DNA from: Conyzicola nivalis
GTDB lineage: Bacteria > Actinomycetota > Actinomycetes > Actinomycetales > Microbacteriaceae
Length of the DNA: 64,000 bases
NCBI RefSeq assembly: GCF_014639655.1
Contig: NZ_BMGB01000002.1
Span: 578,054 to 642,053, forward strand
Reading direction: 5' to 3'
Position numbers and translations under genes: made by a program. The number at the start of each line of letters is the position of its first letter. The stretch's first letter is position 1. Of this stretch, positions 18,429 to 27,277 are shown piece after piece. The notes under the pieces were generated by a model, which saw only the letters and a list, made by a program, of their open reading frames with translations, was not told the origin of the DNA and made no database searches.

Positions 18429-18946
18429 GCGACCAGCGCGAGCGGCCGCAATACGGCGAGTACGCGAGTGTCGACGAGCAGGTCGCCGCCGGAGGTTTCC
18501 GGGTCGAACACGAGCAGCCCGCCGCCGCGCCCCTCGCGCCGCCGCTCGCCACGACCCGTGTGCCGGGCGCCCCGCCGACCCCGCGCCCGTGGGACCTCGC
18601 TCTCACCGTCACCTTCCTCGTCTTCGGTGCCTACTCGGTCGCGTCGTCGGTCCCGAGCCTGCTCGACTTCGGCGCCACCCTCGACCAGATGTACGCGCTG
18701 AGCGGCTACGGCGATTACACCGAGCTCGAGCTGGCGCACAGCATCGGCATCGCCATCCTCGTCAGCCAGTCGGTGCTCTTCGTGGTGACGGTGATCGTCA
18801 CCCTGATACGGTTGCGCGCCCGCAAGCTGGCGTTCTTCGTTCCCCTGATCGGCGGTGCCCTCGCCGGAATCGTGATCTTCGTGCTGCTGCTGGTGGCAAT
18901 GGTCTCGGATCCCGCGCTCGCCGCCACCATCGGCACACCGAGCTAG
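18425..18946 (+). CDS. DUF6264-like small membrane protein
   Basis: A 173-residue protein starting at an ATG that overlaps the ispH stop. The N-terminal ~55 residues are hydrophilic and Pro/Ala-rich ([19 protein letters not shown], then APPTPRPWD). Three to four membrane helices follow (~60-82, ~105-130, ~140-165). RPQYGEYA.., PRPWD and the SVPSLLDFG loop resemble a Microbacteriaceae family annotated DUF6264, recalled rather than searched. No catalytic motif. Coupling to ispH and to the histidine kinase five bases downstream suggests one transcript. Confidence 0.7.
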   Translation: MSDQRERPQYGEYASVDEQVAAGGFRVEHEQPAAAPLAPPLATTRVPGAPPTPRPWDLALTVTFLVFGAYSVASSVPSLLDFGATLDQMYALSGYGDYTELELAHSIGIAILVSQSVLFVVTVIVTLIRLRARKLAFFVPLIGGALAGIVIFVLLLVAMVSDPALAATIGTPS

Positions 18947-18951
18947 CCACG

Positions 18952-20187
18952 GTGGCGGAGACGTCGCGGGTCGCGATCCTGCCCCGCGGGGTGGCGTCGA
19001 ACATCCTCGTCATCGCGATCTCCCGGGGAGCGTGGGCCGTCTCGGTCGCGCTGATGATCATGACGATCCCGATCGTGATCGACGTCGCCGTCGACCGCGG
19101 ATTCGCCGACCGGGTGTGGCTGCCCTTACTCTGCATCGCCGGCCTGCTCGCGCTGCTCGGCGTCAGCGGCTGGCGACCCGGCACCGCGACCCGGGTGCTC
19201 TTCGTCCTCGGCGGCGCCGCGCTCGCGGTCGTCTACGAGGTGGCGCTGCTCTCCGCCGATCCGACGCTGAACGACGACGCGAGCTTCGTGCTCAACCGGC
19301 CGGCGATGGTCCTGGCCTTCGCCGGCGCGTCGACCCTGCGACCGCTCGTCGGTGCGGTCTGGAGCCTCGCCGGCTACGCTCTCTCTTTCGTCGTGTCGGC
19401 CATCGCGTCGGCGATCACGGGGCTCGCCTTCGTGCCGGGCTGGGGCCCGACGATCGCCTTCGTCGTCTATGCCGGCTGCTATCTGGCGCTCATCGCCGTG
19501 CGGGCCACCCAGGACAAGCAGATCCCCGACCTCGCGCGGCTGGAGGAGGACACCAGGCGCCTCGCGATCGAGAGCCAGTTCGAGCAGCGTGCCGCGGCGA
19601 TCGTGCACGACACGGTGCTCAGCGACCTGACCGCGATCATGAACGCCAACGGTCCCCTCGACGAGCGGGCCCGTGCACGCTTCCGGGCGGATGTCGCGAC
19701 CCTCAGCGATTCCGCCTGGCTGCGTGAATCGGCGGAACCCACGGTCGTCGCCCCGCTCGATGCCGTGCTGCGCAACGCCCTCGAGACCCTGGTCAGCGAC
19801 TTCCAGTGGCGCGGGCTCTCGGTCGACGTGACCGGGGATTCCCGCGAGGTCATCCGGGTGTCGCCGGAGGCGGCATCCTCTCTCGTCCTCGCGGTGCGCG
19901 CCTGCCTCGACAACGTGCTCGACCACGCCGAGACGGGGTCGGCCGAACTCGTGATCTCGACCACGACGCGGGCCATGACGATCATGGTGGTCGACCACGG
20001 CGTCGGCTTCGACCCCGCGGCGGTCGCGGGCGACCGGCTCGGCCTGCGCTCCTCGGTGGTCGCGCGTATCCGCTCGCACGGCGGATCGGTGCGCGTCTGG
20101 TCGACGCCGGGCAGCGGCACCTCCGTGCTCATCAGCGTGCCCGCCGCCGAGTTCGAACAGCCGAGCGGAGCGTCCAGTGTCTCGTGA
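18952..20187 (+). CDS. Membrane sensor histidine kinase (NarL/LuxR-type, HATPase_c)
   Basis: About 411 residues. The N-terminal half has five to six membrane helices (~20-175) with little extracellular sequence, suggesting a membrane-embedded sensor. The kinase core follows: putative phospho-acceptor H219 in VHDTVLSDL (the HD.VL pattern of HisKA_3 kinases), N-box around N321 (ACLDNVLDHA), G1 box VVDHGVGFDP and G2 box GLRSSVVARIRSHGGSVRVWSTPGSG. GTG 18952 lies five bases after the previous stop. It is followed, with an 11-base overlap, by a kinase-like membrane protein. No response regulator is encoded in the window, so its partner is unknown. Confidence 0.85.
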   Translation: MAETSRVAILPRGVASNILVIAISRGAWAVSVALMIMTIPIVIDVAVDRGFADRVWLPLLCIAGLLALLGVSGWRPGTATRVLFVLGGAALAVVYEVALLSADPTLNDDASFVLNRPAMVLAFAGASTLRPLVGAVWSLAGYALSFVVSAIASAITGLAFVPGWGPTIAFVVYAGCYLALIAVRATQDKQIPDLARLEEDTRRLAIESQFEQRAAAIVHDTVLSDLTAIMNANGPLDERARARFRADVATLSDSAWLRESAEPTVVAPLDAVLRNALETLVSDFQWRGLSVDVTGDSREVIRVSPEAASSLVLAVRACLDNVLDHAETGSAELVISTTTRAMTIMVVDHGVGFDPAAVAGDRLGLRSSVVARIRSHGGSVRVWSTPGSGTSVLISVPAAEFEQPSGASSVS

Positions 20188-21313
20188 CGACTGGACGGTC
20201 TCGCCGCAGCAGATCGATCCGCTGAGCTGGTTCACGCGCCCGCTGGTGCCCGTCGCGTTCGCGCTGCTCACCGTCGTGGTCGGCCTCGCCACCACCTTCT
20301 TCCAGTGGAGGCTCGTCGGCGAACCCTGGCTCGACGTTCTGGCGATCGCCCTCATCGCGAGCGCCTGCGTGCTCGTCCAGATCTCGACCAGACCGCTGCG
20401 CCCCACCTTCGGCCCGCGTCAGGCGCTCGCGCCGCTCGCCCTCGCCGTCGGCGGTCTCGCCCTCGCGACGCTGAGCGCGATCGACTCCGACACTCTCGTG
20501 CAGTACTGGTGGGCATCGATCGGGGTCGGCTGTGTCGTCGCGGCGCTCGGACCGTTCTCGACGGCGCGGCAGGTGCTCGTCTACGGGACCGGCCTGACCG
20601 TCGTCACCGCCGCGTGCGGCTATGTCGCGTTCGCGCCCGACTCGAACGTCTGGCCCGGCCTCAGCGTCACGCTCATCGCCGGGTGCGCCGGTGTGATCGC
20701 GACGGTGGCGACCGCCACCTTCTGTTACGTCGTCGTCTCGCGCACGCGGTTGCTGCTGCGCGGAGCCGAGCCGCCCACCCAGGAAGGGCCGAGCGACGAG
20801 CTGGCGCGCCGGGTCGAACGCCGCACACTGGCGCGGCTCGGCAGCAGGGTGGCGCCGTTCCTCGAGGGCATCGCCGACGCCGGGGAGGTGACGGCCGCCG
20901 ACCGCGCGCTCGCCGGGCAGCTCGCCCGCCAACTACGCTCCGACCTCGTGAGCCAGGTGAACCGCACCTGGCTCGACTCGGTGGCGCTGTTCGGGCGCAT
21001 CTACGTCGTCGACCCCGACCGGCTCGCCGACCGGATGAACCCGGCGCAGCGCACCGCCCTGCGCGCGCTGCTGCTCAGCGTGACCACGAACCCGGGAGCC
21101 GCCGCGGGTTCGCTCTTCATCGAACTGCGCGGAGAACCGGATGGCTCGACGGCGGTGGCCCTCAGCCTCGACTTCTCGCTTCCCGAGGGCAGACGCGCCA
21201 TGCTGCTCGCGCCGTACTACCTGACGCTGCAGACCACCGTCGACTCGCTCACGTGGGACCCCTCACGCGACCTGCTGCGATTCCAGCTGCCCGCGCAGGG
21301 GTCCGACACGTAG
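20177..21313 (+). CDS. Integral membrane protein, possible degenerate kinase partner
   Basis: A 378-residue protein beginning inside the histidine kinase gene (11-base overlap, GTG start). Residues ~15-185 contain about six helices in the same arrangement as the neighbouring kinase. The cytoplasmic part (~195-378) has an Arg-rich helix region (RRVERRTLARLGSRVAPFLEGIADAGEVT) where kinases carry the His motif, and a C-terminal alpha/beta region (GSLFIELRGEPDGSTAVALSLDFSL). I see no phospho-acceptor motif, N-box or glycine boxes. It may be a pseudokinase-like partner (inference); the family is not otherwise recognised. Confidence 0.7.
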   Translation: MSRDDWTVSPQQIDPLSWFTRPLVPVAFALLTVVVGLATTFFQWRLVGEPWLDVLAIALIASACVLVQISTRPLRPTFGPRQALAPLALAVGGLALATLSAIDSDTLVQYWWASIGVGCVVAALGPFSTARQVLVYGTGLTVVTAACGYVAFAPDSNVWPGLSVTLIAGCAGVIATVATATFCYVVVSRTRLLLRGAEPPTQEGPSDELARRVERRTLARLGSRVAPFLEGIADAGEVTAADRALAGQLARQLRSDLVSQVNRTWLDSVALFGRIYVVDPDRLADRMNPAQRTALRALLLSVTTNPGAAAGSLFIELRGEPDGSTAVALSLDFSLPEGRRAMLLAPYYLTLQTTVDSLTWDPSRDLLRFQLPAQGSDT

Positions 21314-21318
21314 CGGGG

Positions 21319-22347
<1,029 letters not shown>

Positions 22348-22390
22348 ACGGCCTCCAGAGCTGAATTCTTCGGACTATCCGGTCGGGGAA

Positions 22391-22396
22391 AGTCTA
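22391..22396 (-). promoter_or_regulatory. -10 element (TAGACT) for fbaA
   Basis: On the minus strand TAGACT lies 43 bases before the fbaA ATG, leaving room for a short leader with GGAGG. Assigned by sequence and spacing only. Confidence 0.4.
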
Positions 22397-22424
22397 GCCA
22401 GCGCGGGGCCGAGCGGGCCCGCGC

Positions 22425-22430
22425 TACAGT
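22425..22430 (+). promoter_or_regulatory. -10 element (TACAGT) for glpX
   Basis: TACAGT lies 71 bases before the glpX GTG, 29 bases from the fbaA -10 on the opposite strand. Assigned by sequence only. Confidence 0.4.
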
Positions 22431-22501
22431 TGAACAGACGTTGATTCGCCTCTCGAATCCCACCACAGCGCCACGCAATCGACCTTGAGGACGACCCACA
22501 C

Positions 22502-23485
22502 GTGAGCCCAGAATCCGGCACTCTCTACCTGCACCCCGACCGCAACCTCGGCATGGAACTCGTTCGCGCCACCGAAGCGGCCGCCATCCGCGCTGTACCG
22601 TTCATCGGCCGCGGCGACAAAAACGCGGCCGACGGCGCCGCCGTCGACGCTATGCGCAAGTTCCTCGGCACCGTCGAGTTCGACGGTCTCGTCGTCATCG
22701 GCGAGGGCGAGAAAGACCACGCCCCCATGCTCTACAACGGCGAGCACGTCGGCTCCGGCGAGGGGCCCGCGTGCGACATCGCCGTCGACCCGATCGACGG
22801 CACGTCGCTCACCGCCGCCGGCCGCCAGAACGCGCTGAGCATGATCGCCGTCTCCGACCGCGGCAGCATGTACGACCCGAGCGCCGTGTTCTACATGGAG
22901 AAGATCGTCACCGGCGCCGAGGGTCACGGCATCGTCGACCTGCGTAAGCCGATCGGCGAGAACATCCGCGCCTTGGCCAAGGCCAAGGGCAAGGACGTCT
23001 CCGACATGGTCATCGCCGTGCTCGACCGCCCGCGCCACCAGCAGCTGGTCGAGGACATCCGCGCATCCGGCGCCGGCACCCGCATGCTGCTCGACGGCGA
23101 CGTCGCGGGCGGCATCAACGCCGCGATGCACGGCACCCGCATCGACATGTGCGTCGGCACCGGCGGAACCCCCGAGGGCATCATCACCGCCTGCGCCCTG
23201 AAGGCCCTCGGCGGATTCATCCAAGGCCGCCTCCTCCCGCGCGACGACGACGAGCGCCAGCGCGCCATCGACGCCGGACACGACCTCGACCGCGTGCTCG
23301 AGGTGAACGACCTCGTCACGAGCGACAACACCTACTTCGTCGCGACCGGCGTCACCGACGGCCAGCTCGTCGACGGTGTGCGCAAGGTCGGGCCGAACAT
23401 CCGCACCGAGAGCATCATCCTGCGCGGCCGCTCGGGCACCGTGCGTCGCGTCGTCGCGGAGCACCTCGCCGAGAAGTGGCTGTAA
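22502..23485 (+). CDS. glpX: Class II fructose-1,6-bisphosphatase GlpX
   Basis: A 327-residue metal-dependent phosphatase removing the 1-phosphate of fructose 1,6-bisphosphate in gluconeogenesis. Family motifs: GRGDKNAADGAAVDAMR, the metal-binding GEGEKDHAPMLYNGE, DPIDGTS and GDVAGGINAAM, with GTGGTPEGIITACALKALGG near residue 220. GTG 22502 is supported by family start position and a weak TTGAGGAC ribosome site. In M. tuberculosis (Rv1099c) GlpX is the main FBPase. Here it is divergent from fbaA rather than beside fumC. Confidence 0.96.
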   Translation: MSPESGTLYLHPDRNLGMELVRATEAAAIRAVPFIGRGDKNAADGAAVDAMRKFLGTVEFDGLVVIGEGEKDHAPMLYNGEHVGSGEGPACDIAVDPIDGTSLTAAGRQNALSMIAVSDRGSMYDPSAVFYMEKIVTGAEGHGIVDLRKPIGENIRALAKAKGKDVSDMVIAVLDRPRHQQLVEDIRASGAGTRMLLDGDVAGGINAAMHGTRIDMCVGTGGTPEGIITACALKALGGFIQGRLLPRDDDERQRAIDAGHDLDRVLEVNDLVTSDNTYFVATGVTDGQLVDGVRKVGPNIRTESIILRGRSGTVRRVVAEHLAEKWL

Positions 23486-23513
23486 CGCCGCCGCTCGACA
23501 GGACCGCCTGATT

Positions 23514-23580
23514 CGAACGCCGCGTCGACAGGACGGATGCGCCCGCACGGGCCCGTCCCGTACTGTTGACGCGGCGTTCG
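23514..23580 (+). terminator. Long 18-bp stem structure after glpX
   Basis: cgaacgccgcgtcgacag (23514-23531) pairs with ctgttgacgcggcgttcg (23563-23580), with a single G-U pair. The 31-base interior can fold again (gcgcccg/cgggc). TTTCATC follows. A related sequence, cgccgctcgacaggac, lies at about 23487. It begins 29 bases after glpX, so it is probably its terminator. Confidence 0.6.
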
Positions 23581-23633
23581 TTTCATCCGCCCGACTGACG
23601 CGGCTTGCGCGCCCCGTCCGTCAGACTGTTGAC

Positions 23634-23966
23634 GTGAGAGCCCACCCCGTCGCAGCCGCGCTCGGGCTCGTCGCCGCCCAGCTCGGGCTGGCGGCCGTCC
23701 TCACGTCGCAGATTCTCGCGGTGGCCTATCGGATGCCGGGCGTAGGAAGCCTCGACGAACTCGGGCGCCTCGGATCGGGACCCGGGTGGGCGTTTGCGGC
23801 GGCCTGGGCGCCGGCGGCGGTGGCGATCCCGATCACCTTGATTCTGCTCGCGCAGAGATTCCGGCGGCGGGCGTGGACCCTGCCGGCCGTCGGGATGCTG
23901 GTGAGCGTCGCGGGCTGGCTGTGGGCGGTCTCCACCTTCGAGCAGCCCACGATCGTCGGCGGCTGA
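23634..23966 (+). CDS. Small hypothetical membrane protein
   Basis: A 110-residue protein with three predicted helices (about 8-27, 47-72 and 81-103) and short loops. GTG 23634 is chosen because it begins just before the first helix; there is no clear ribosome-binding site. No family motif is recognised. It lies alone between the glpX structure and the PucR-type regulator, both on the plus strand. Upstream, ctgttgac occurs twice (23563 and 23625), the second copy ending at the start codon. Confidence 0.55.
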   Translation: MRAHPVAAALGLVAAQLGLAAVLTSQILAVAYRMPGVGSLDELGRLGSGPGWAFAAAWAPAAVAIPITLILLAQRFRRRAWTLPAVGMLVSVAGWLWAVSTFEQPTIVGG

Positions 23967-23978
23967 ACGGCCGCCCGG

Positions 23979-23984
23979 TAAACT
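23979..23984 (+). promoter_or_regulatory. -10 element (TAAACT) of pucR-like gene
   Basis: TAAACT lies 26 bases before the GTG at 24011, with GGAAAGG between them as a ribosome-binding site. Confidence 0.5.
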
Positions 23985-24010
23985 CCTCTGACGAACGGAA
24001 AGGTGGGGCG

Positions 24011-25570
24011 GTGCGAGTTCTCGATCTGCTCGACCGTGCCGAGCTCGGGCTGTCGACCGTATGGGCAGAGCCCGCGATGCTCGAGCGCGACGTCAAGGGT
24101 TCGTACATCGTCGACCTGCCGAACCCCGGCAAGTTCCTCTCCGAGGGCGACCTCGTGCTCACCGCGGCGATCTGGGCGACCGGGCCCGAGAGCGCCGAGA
24201 CCTACGTGTCCGCGCTCGCCGTGAAGAACGTCGCCGTGCTCGTGGTCGGCACCATTATCGTCGGCGAGATCCCCGACTACATCGTGGCCGCCTGCCGCGC
24301 CCGCGGGATCGTGCTGCTGACGGTGTCGCAGGACGTGTCGTTCAAGGCCGTCACCCAGTACATCGAGTCGACCGTAGCGAGCGCCGACAGCGCCGGCACC
24401 TCACGCAGCGGAAACGTCACGCGCACGCTGCTCGACGGAATCGGGTCCGGCACAGGGGCGCAGGGCGCGCTGCGGTTGTTCTACGAGGAATTCGCCACCG
24501 AGTGCTGGCTGCTCGAGTCGGGCGGCGCCGTCTCGGCGGTGGTCGGAACCGCGCCGAGCGTCGACGACGTGGCCGCGGTGTGGAACCGGATGCTCGGCTC
24601 CGCCGAGACCGCGGTGGTGGTCGTCGACGGACGCGGCCGACCCGCGTCGGTCTGGCCCATCGTCACCGAGACCGTGCGGTCGATCGGTTATCTCGTCTGC
24701 GCCGGCGACCACCGCTCCTGGCCCACCGACCTCGAGCGGGTCGTGCGCACCCTCCTGCTCGTGGTGCGCGTCGAGCTCGAGCTCGCCGCCAACAAGCGCG
24801 AGGCCGAGCAGGCGCAGGCCATCGAGTTCGTGCAGCAGCTCATCTCGGACACGCTCTCGCCCGGGGAGGCCTCGGCGCGGCTGCGGCTGGTGGGCATCGA
24901 CCCGCTGCTGCCGGTGACCGCCATCGCCGCCCAGGTCGACGACACCGACTACCCGACCAGGGCCGTGCTCGACGCCGCCACCTCCCTGCTCGCGGCGCCC
25001 GGACGCGTGGTGATCGGCTGCGACCTCGGCGACGAGGCCGTGGTGCTGCTCGGCGGGGTCACCGAGACGCCAGAAGAACTCATCGCCGGCGCCGAAGCGG
25101 CCGCCGACCGCCAGCGCGCGCTGCTCGGCGAGCGGCACCTGCGCATCGGGGTGAGCGAACGCACCCTGAGCCTCAGCCAGCTGAGCTCGGCCGTCGGTTC
25201 CGCCCGCGCCCGCATGCGTTCGGCCGTGGGGGAGGGCGCCATCGTCTGGTCGACCCGCTCGACGCCGCGCTCGTACGAGGCGTTGCTCGAGATGCTGCCC
25301 GACCGGGTGCGCGTGGCGTTCGGCCGCTCGCTGCTCGCGCCGCTCATCGACTACGACGTGCGGCACGGCTCCGACCTGGTGCAGACGCTGCGGGTGTTCC
25401 TCGACGCGAGCGGCGCGTGGCAGCAGGCCGCGACCGAACTGCACGTGCACGTCAACACCCTGCGCTACCGCATCGGCCGCATCGAGGATCTCACGCAGCG
25501 CGACCTGTCGACCATGCGCGACCGCGTCGACTTCTTCCTCGCGCTGGCGACCGTGCCGTCGGCCGACTAG
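24011..25570 (+). CDS. PucR family transcriptional regulator
   Basis: A 519-residue regulator. The N-terminal ~125 residues are a PucR-type sensor domain (VRVLDLLDRAELGLSTVW, then LSEGDLVLTAAI and VAVLVVG). The middle contains a degenerate GGDEF-like region (~270-410). The C-terminus has the HTH_30 of PucR/CdaR proteins (TELHVHVNTLRYRIGRIEDLTQRDLS, ~474-499). Such regulators control purine, allantoin, amino-acid or sugar-acid catabolism and often use the end HTH to activate neighbouring genes. Its place next to several adenosine/adenine deaminases supports a purine role. The stop overlaps that of the converging PPC-domain gene by three bases. Confidence 0.88.
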   Translation: MRVLDLLDRAELGLSTVWAEPAMLERDVKGSYIVDLPNPGKFLSEGDLVLTAAIWATGPESAETYVSALAVKNVAVLVVGTIIVGEIPDYIVAACRARGIVLLTVSQDVSFKAVTQYIESTVASADSAGTSRSGNVTRTLLDGIGSGTGAQGALRLFYEEFATECWLLESGGAVSAVVGTAPSVDDVAAVWNRMLGSAETAVVVVDGRGRPASVWPIVTETVRSIGYLVCAGDHRSWPTDLERVVRTLLLVVRVELELAANKREAEQAQAIEFVQQLISDTLSPGEASARLRLVGIDPLLPVTAIAAQVDDTDYPTRAVLDAATSLLAAPGRVVIGCDLGDEAVVLLGGVTETPEELIAGAEAAADRQRALLGERHLRIGVSERTLSLSQLSSAVGSARARMRSAVGEGAIVWSTRSTPRSYEALLEMLPDRVRVAFGRSLLAPLIDYDVRHGSDLVQTLRVFLDASGAWQQAATELHVHVNTLRYRIGRIEDLTQRDLSTMRDRVDFFLALATVPSAD

Positions 25571-26025
25571 TCGAAGCTCAGGTTCGCCAGTCCGTGAGCC
25601 GCGGCATCCGGCTTGCGGATGAACCGGGGCGACAGCACCTCTTCGATGACCACCTCGGTGACGTAGTGCACCGTCGCCGCGAGCAGGTGGCCCGCGTAGC
25701 CGTTCGCCGAGTAGGCCTTGACTCCCACGGCCACGTGCACGTGCGGGGTCACCGCGCCCGTCGCGGGGTCGAAGGCGATGGTCCCCGACCCGGTTCCCTC
25801 GACACCCTCGAGGTGCACCGAGTCGGGCAGCGGTGCGTCGTGGTCGTCGATCACCGAGCAGGTGCCGATGAGCGAGACGCGGGTGAAGGCGCCGAGGAAC
25901 ACCGGCAGGTAGCCCTGTTCGATGCCGTGCTCGGCGCAGACCGCCGCGATCGACGACAGCACGTCGTCGCCCGGCTGCAGCACGACGGCGAAGCGTCGGC
26001 CGGTCGTGAGCTCAGCGCTGATCAT
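25567..26025 (-). CDS. PPC (DUF296) domain DNA-binding-type protein
   Basis: A 152-residue protein with the plants-and-prokaryotes-conserved (PCC/DUF296) fold. RFAVVLQPGDDVLSSIAAVCAEHGI begins the domain, and TPHVHVAVGV.AYSANGYAGHLLAATV carries the conserved His residues (HVHV and GHL). Such domains trimerise; plant homologues are AT-hook proteins, bacterial roles are unknown. No AT hook is present here. It overlaps the upstream adenosine deaminase gene by 14 bases, so the two are probably co-expressed. A regulatory or metal-binding enzymatic role linked to purine use is only inferred. Confidence 0.82.
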   Translation of the reverse strand: MISAELTTGRRFAVVLQPGDDVLSSIAAVCAEHGIEQGYLPVFLGAFTRVSLIGTCSVIDDHDAPLPDSVHLEGVEGTGSGTIAFDPATGAVTPHVHVAVGVKAYSANGYAGHLLAATVHYVTEVVIEEVLSPRFIRKPDAAAHGLANLSFD

Positions 26026-27007
26026 TCTCGAGCGCCTTCCTCACCTCGAGGCGCAGCGCCTGCTTCTCCGCCTCGGGCAGGAACGACGAGGTGAACGAGT
26101 TCTCGGCGAGGGTGCCGAGCTGCTCGGGGCCGAGGGCGAGTTCGTTGGTGATCGCCGCGAAGTTGTCGTTGACGTAGCCGCCGAAGTAGGCGGGGTCGTC
26201 GCTGTTGATCGAGACGAGCAGGCCCTCGGCGAGCATCGCGGGCAGCAGGTGGTCGGCGAGCTCGGGCGGCGCCGTCTTGAGCGCGATGTTCGACAGCGGG
26301 CACACCGTGAGCGGGACCTGCTCGTCGCGCAGGCGGGCGACGAGTTCGGGGTCCTCCATCGCGCGGTTTCCGTGGTCGATGCGTTCGACGGCGAGCAGGT
26401 CGAGCGCCTCCCAGACGTAGTCGGGGCCGCCCTCTTCGCCCGCGTGGGCGACGCGGTGCAGGCCCTCGGAGCCCGCGATACCGAACGCCTCGGTGAACAG
26501 CGAGGGCGGGAAGCCGAGTTCGGAGGAGTCGAGACCCACCCCGATGAAGCGGTCGCGGAACGGCATGGCCTCCCGCAGCGTCTGCGTTGCCGCCTCGCCG
26601 CCGAGGTGCCGCAGGAAGCACAGGATGAGGTCGGCCGAGATGCCCGTGGCGGTTCGCGCGTCGGCGATCGCCGCGGTGAACCCGGCGAAGACGGCCTCCT
26701 GCGGAACGCCGTTCTGGGTGTGCGTCTGCAGGTCGAAGAACATTTCCGCGCGGCGAACTCCGGATGCCGCGGCGCGCGTCAGGTAGGCGGTGCCCAGATC
26801 GTAGAAGTCTTCTTCGGTCTTCATCACGGCGAGGTTCGCGTAGTAGATGTCGAGGAACGACTGGAGGTCGGTGAAGCGGTAGCGGGCCTTCAGCTCGACC
26901 GGATCGAAGGTCGGAAGGTCGACACCGTTGCGGCGGGCGAGAGCGACGACGAGTTCGGCCTCCAGTGATCCCTCGATATGCATGTGCAGTTCGGCTACTG
27001 GGAGCAC
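26012..27007 (-). CDS. add: Adenosine/adenine deaminase (Add family, adenine aminohydrolase-like), paralogue 1
   Basis: About 331 residues, a TIM-barrel purine aminohydrolase. Metal and catalytic residues are all visible: H8/H10 (ELHMHIEG), H188 and Glu191 (AHAGEEGG), RIDHG and NSDDP with the Asp pair. AHAGEEGGPDYVWEALDLL, VCPLSNIAL and DDPAYFGGYVNDNF are closer to the adenine deaminase (Aah1-like) branch than to mammalian-type adenosine deaminase, so free adenine may be the substrate. GTG 27007 is chosen because AGAGGA lies six bases upstream; another in-frame GTG is at 27034. Overlaps the PPC gene. Confidence 0.85.
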   Translation of the reverse strand: MLPVAELHMHIEGSLEAELVVALARRNGVDLPTFDPVELKARYRFTDLQSFLDIYYANLAVMKTEEDFYDLGTAYLTRAAASGVRRAEMFFDLQTHTQNGVPQEAVFAGFTAAIADARTATGISADLILCFLRHLGGEAATQTLREAMPFRDRFIGVGLDSSELGFPPSLFTEAFGIAGSEGLHRVAHAGEEGGPDYVWEALDLLAVERIDHGNRAMEDPELVARLRDEQVPLTVCPLSNIALKTAPPELADHLLPAMLAEGLLVSINSDDPAYFGGYVNDNFAAITNELALGPEQLGTLAENSFTSSFLPEAEKQALRLEVRKALENDQR

Positions 27008-27035
27008 GGGCGTTCCTCTCGATTCTCGCGACACT

Positions 27036-27064
27036 TGTGGTGTGTGGCTTTCGAGCTAACCACA
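27036..27064. promoter_or_regulatory. TGTGGT/ACCACA dyad in the add1-add2 intergenic region
   Basis: TGTGGT (27036-27041) and ACCACA (27059-27064) form a 6-bp dyad with a 17-base spacer, starting 29 bases upstream of the add1 start. It is a possible regulator site; it is short enough to arise by chance. Confidence 0.25.
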
Positions 27065-27164
27065 GCATTGCGGGGCGGTATTCGGAGGATCGCCCAACCT
27101 TGCCCCGATCCGGGGGAGCGGAAGTCGGTGGATCCACCAAGCCGCAACACGGCGACCACGGGCC

Positions 27165-27202
27165 GTAACCGGGGTGAAACGTGTTCGGACGATCGTCTAA
27201 AC
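27165..27202 (+). promoter_or_regulatory. GlnR-like box between divergent deaminase genes
   Basis: GTAAC (27165-27169), six bases, GAAAC (27176-27180): an exact match to the actinobacterial GlnR a-site/b-site pattern GTnAC-n6-GAAAC. Continuing at the same 11-base period come GGACG (weak) and TAAAC (27198-27202, four of five). The palindrome gacgatcgtc lies at 27188-27197. GlnR is the global nitrogen regulator of many actinobacteria; no glnR gene is in the window. Confidence 0.6.
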
Positions 27203-27277
27203 CGAGCGGGGCGGATGACCCGTTTCTTTGTCCGGCTCGTTATGGTGCGAGCGTCGCCCGATTGCTTGACTGAGCCG

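Noticed and set aside
27188..27197. Palindrome gacgatcgtc as an independent PucR operator
   Set aside because: A 10-base palindrome is expected by chance in such DNA, and it overlaps the better-supported GlnR-like box.
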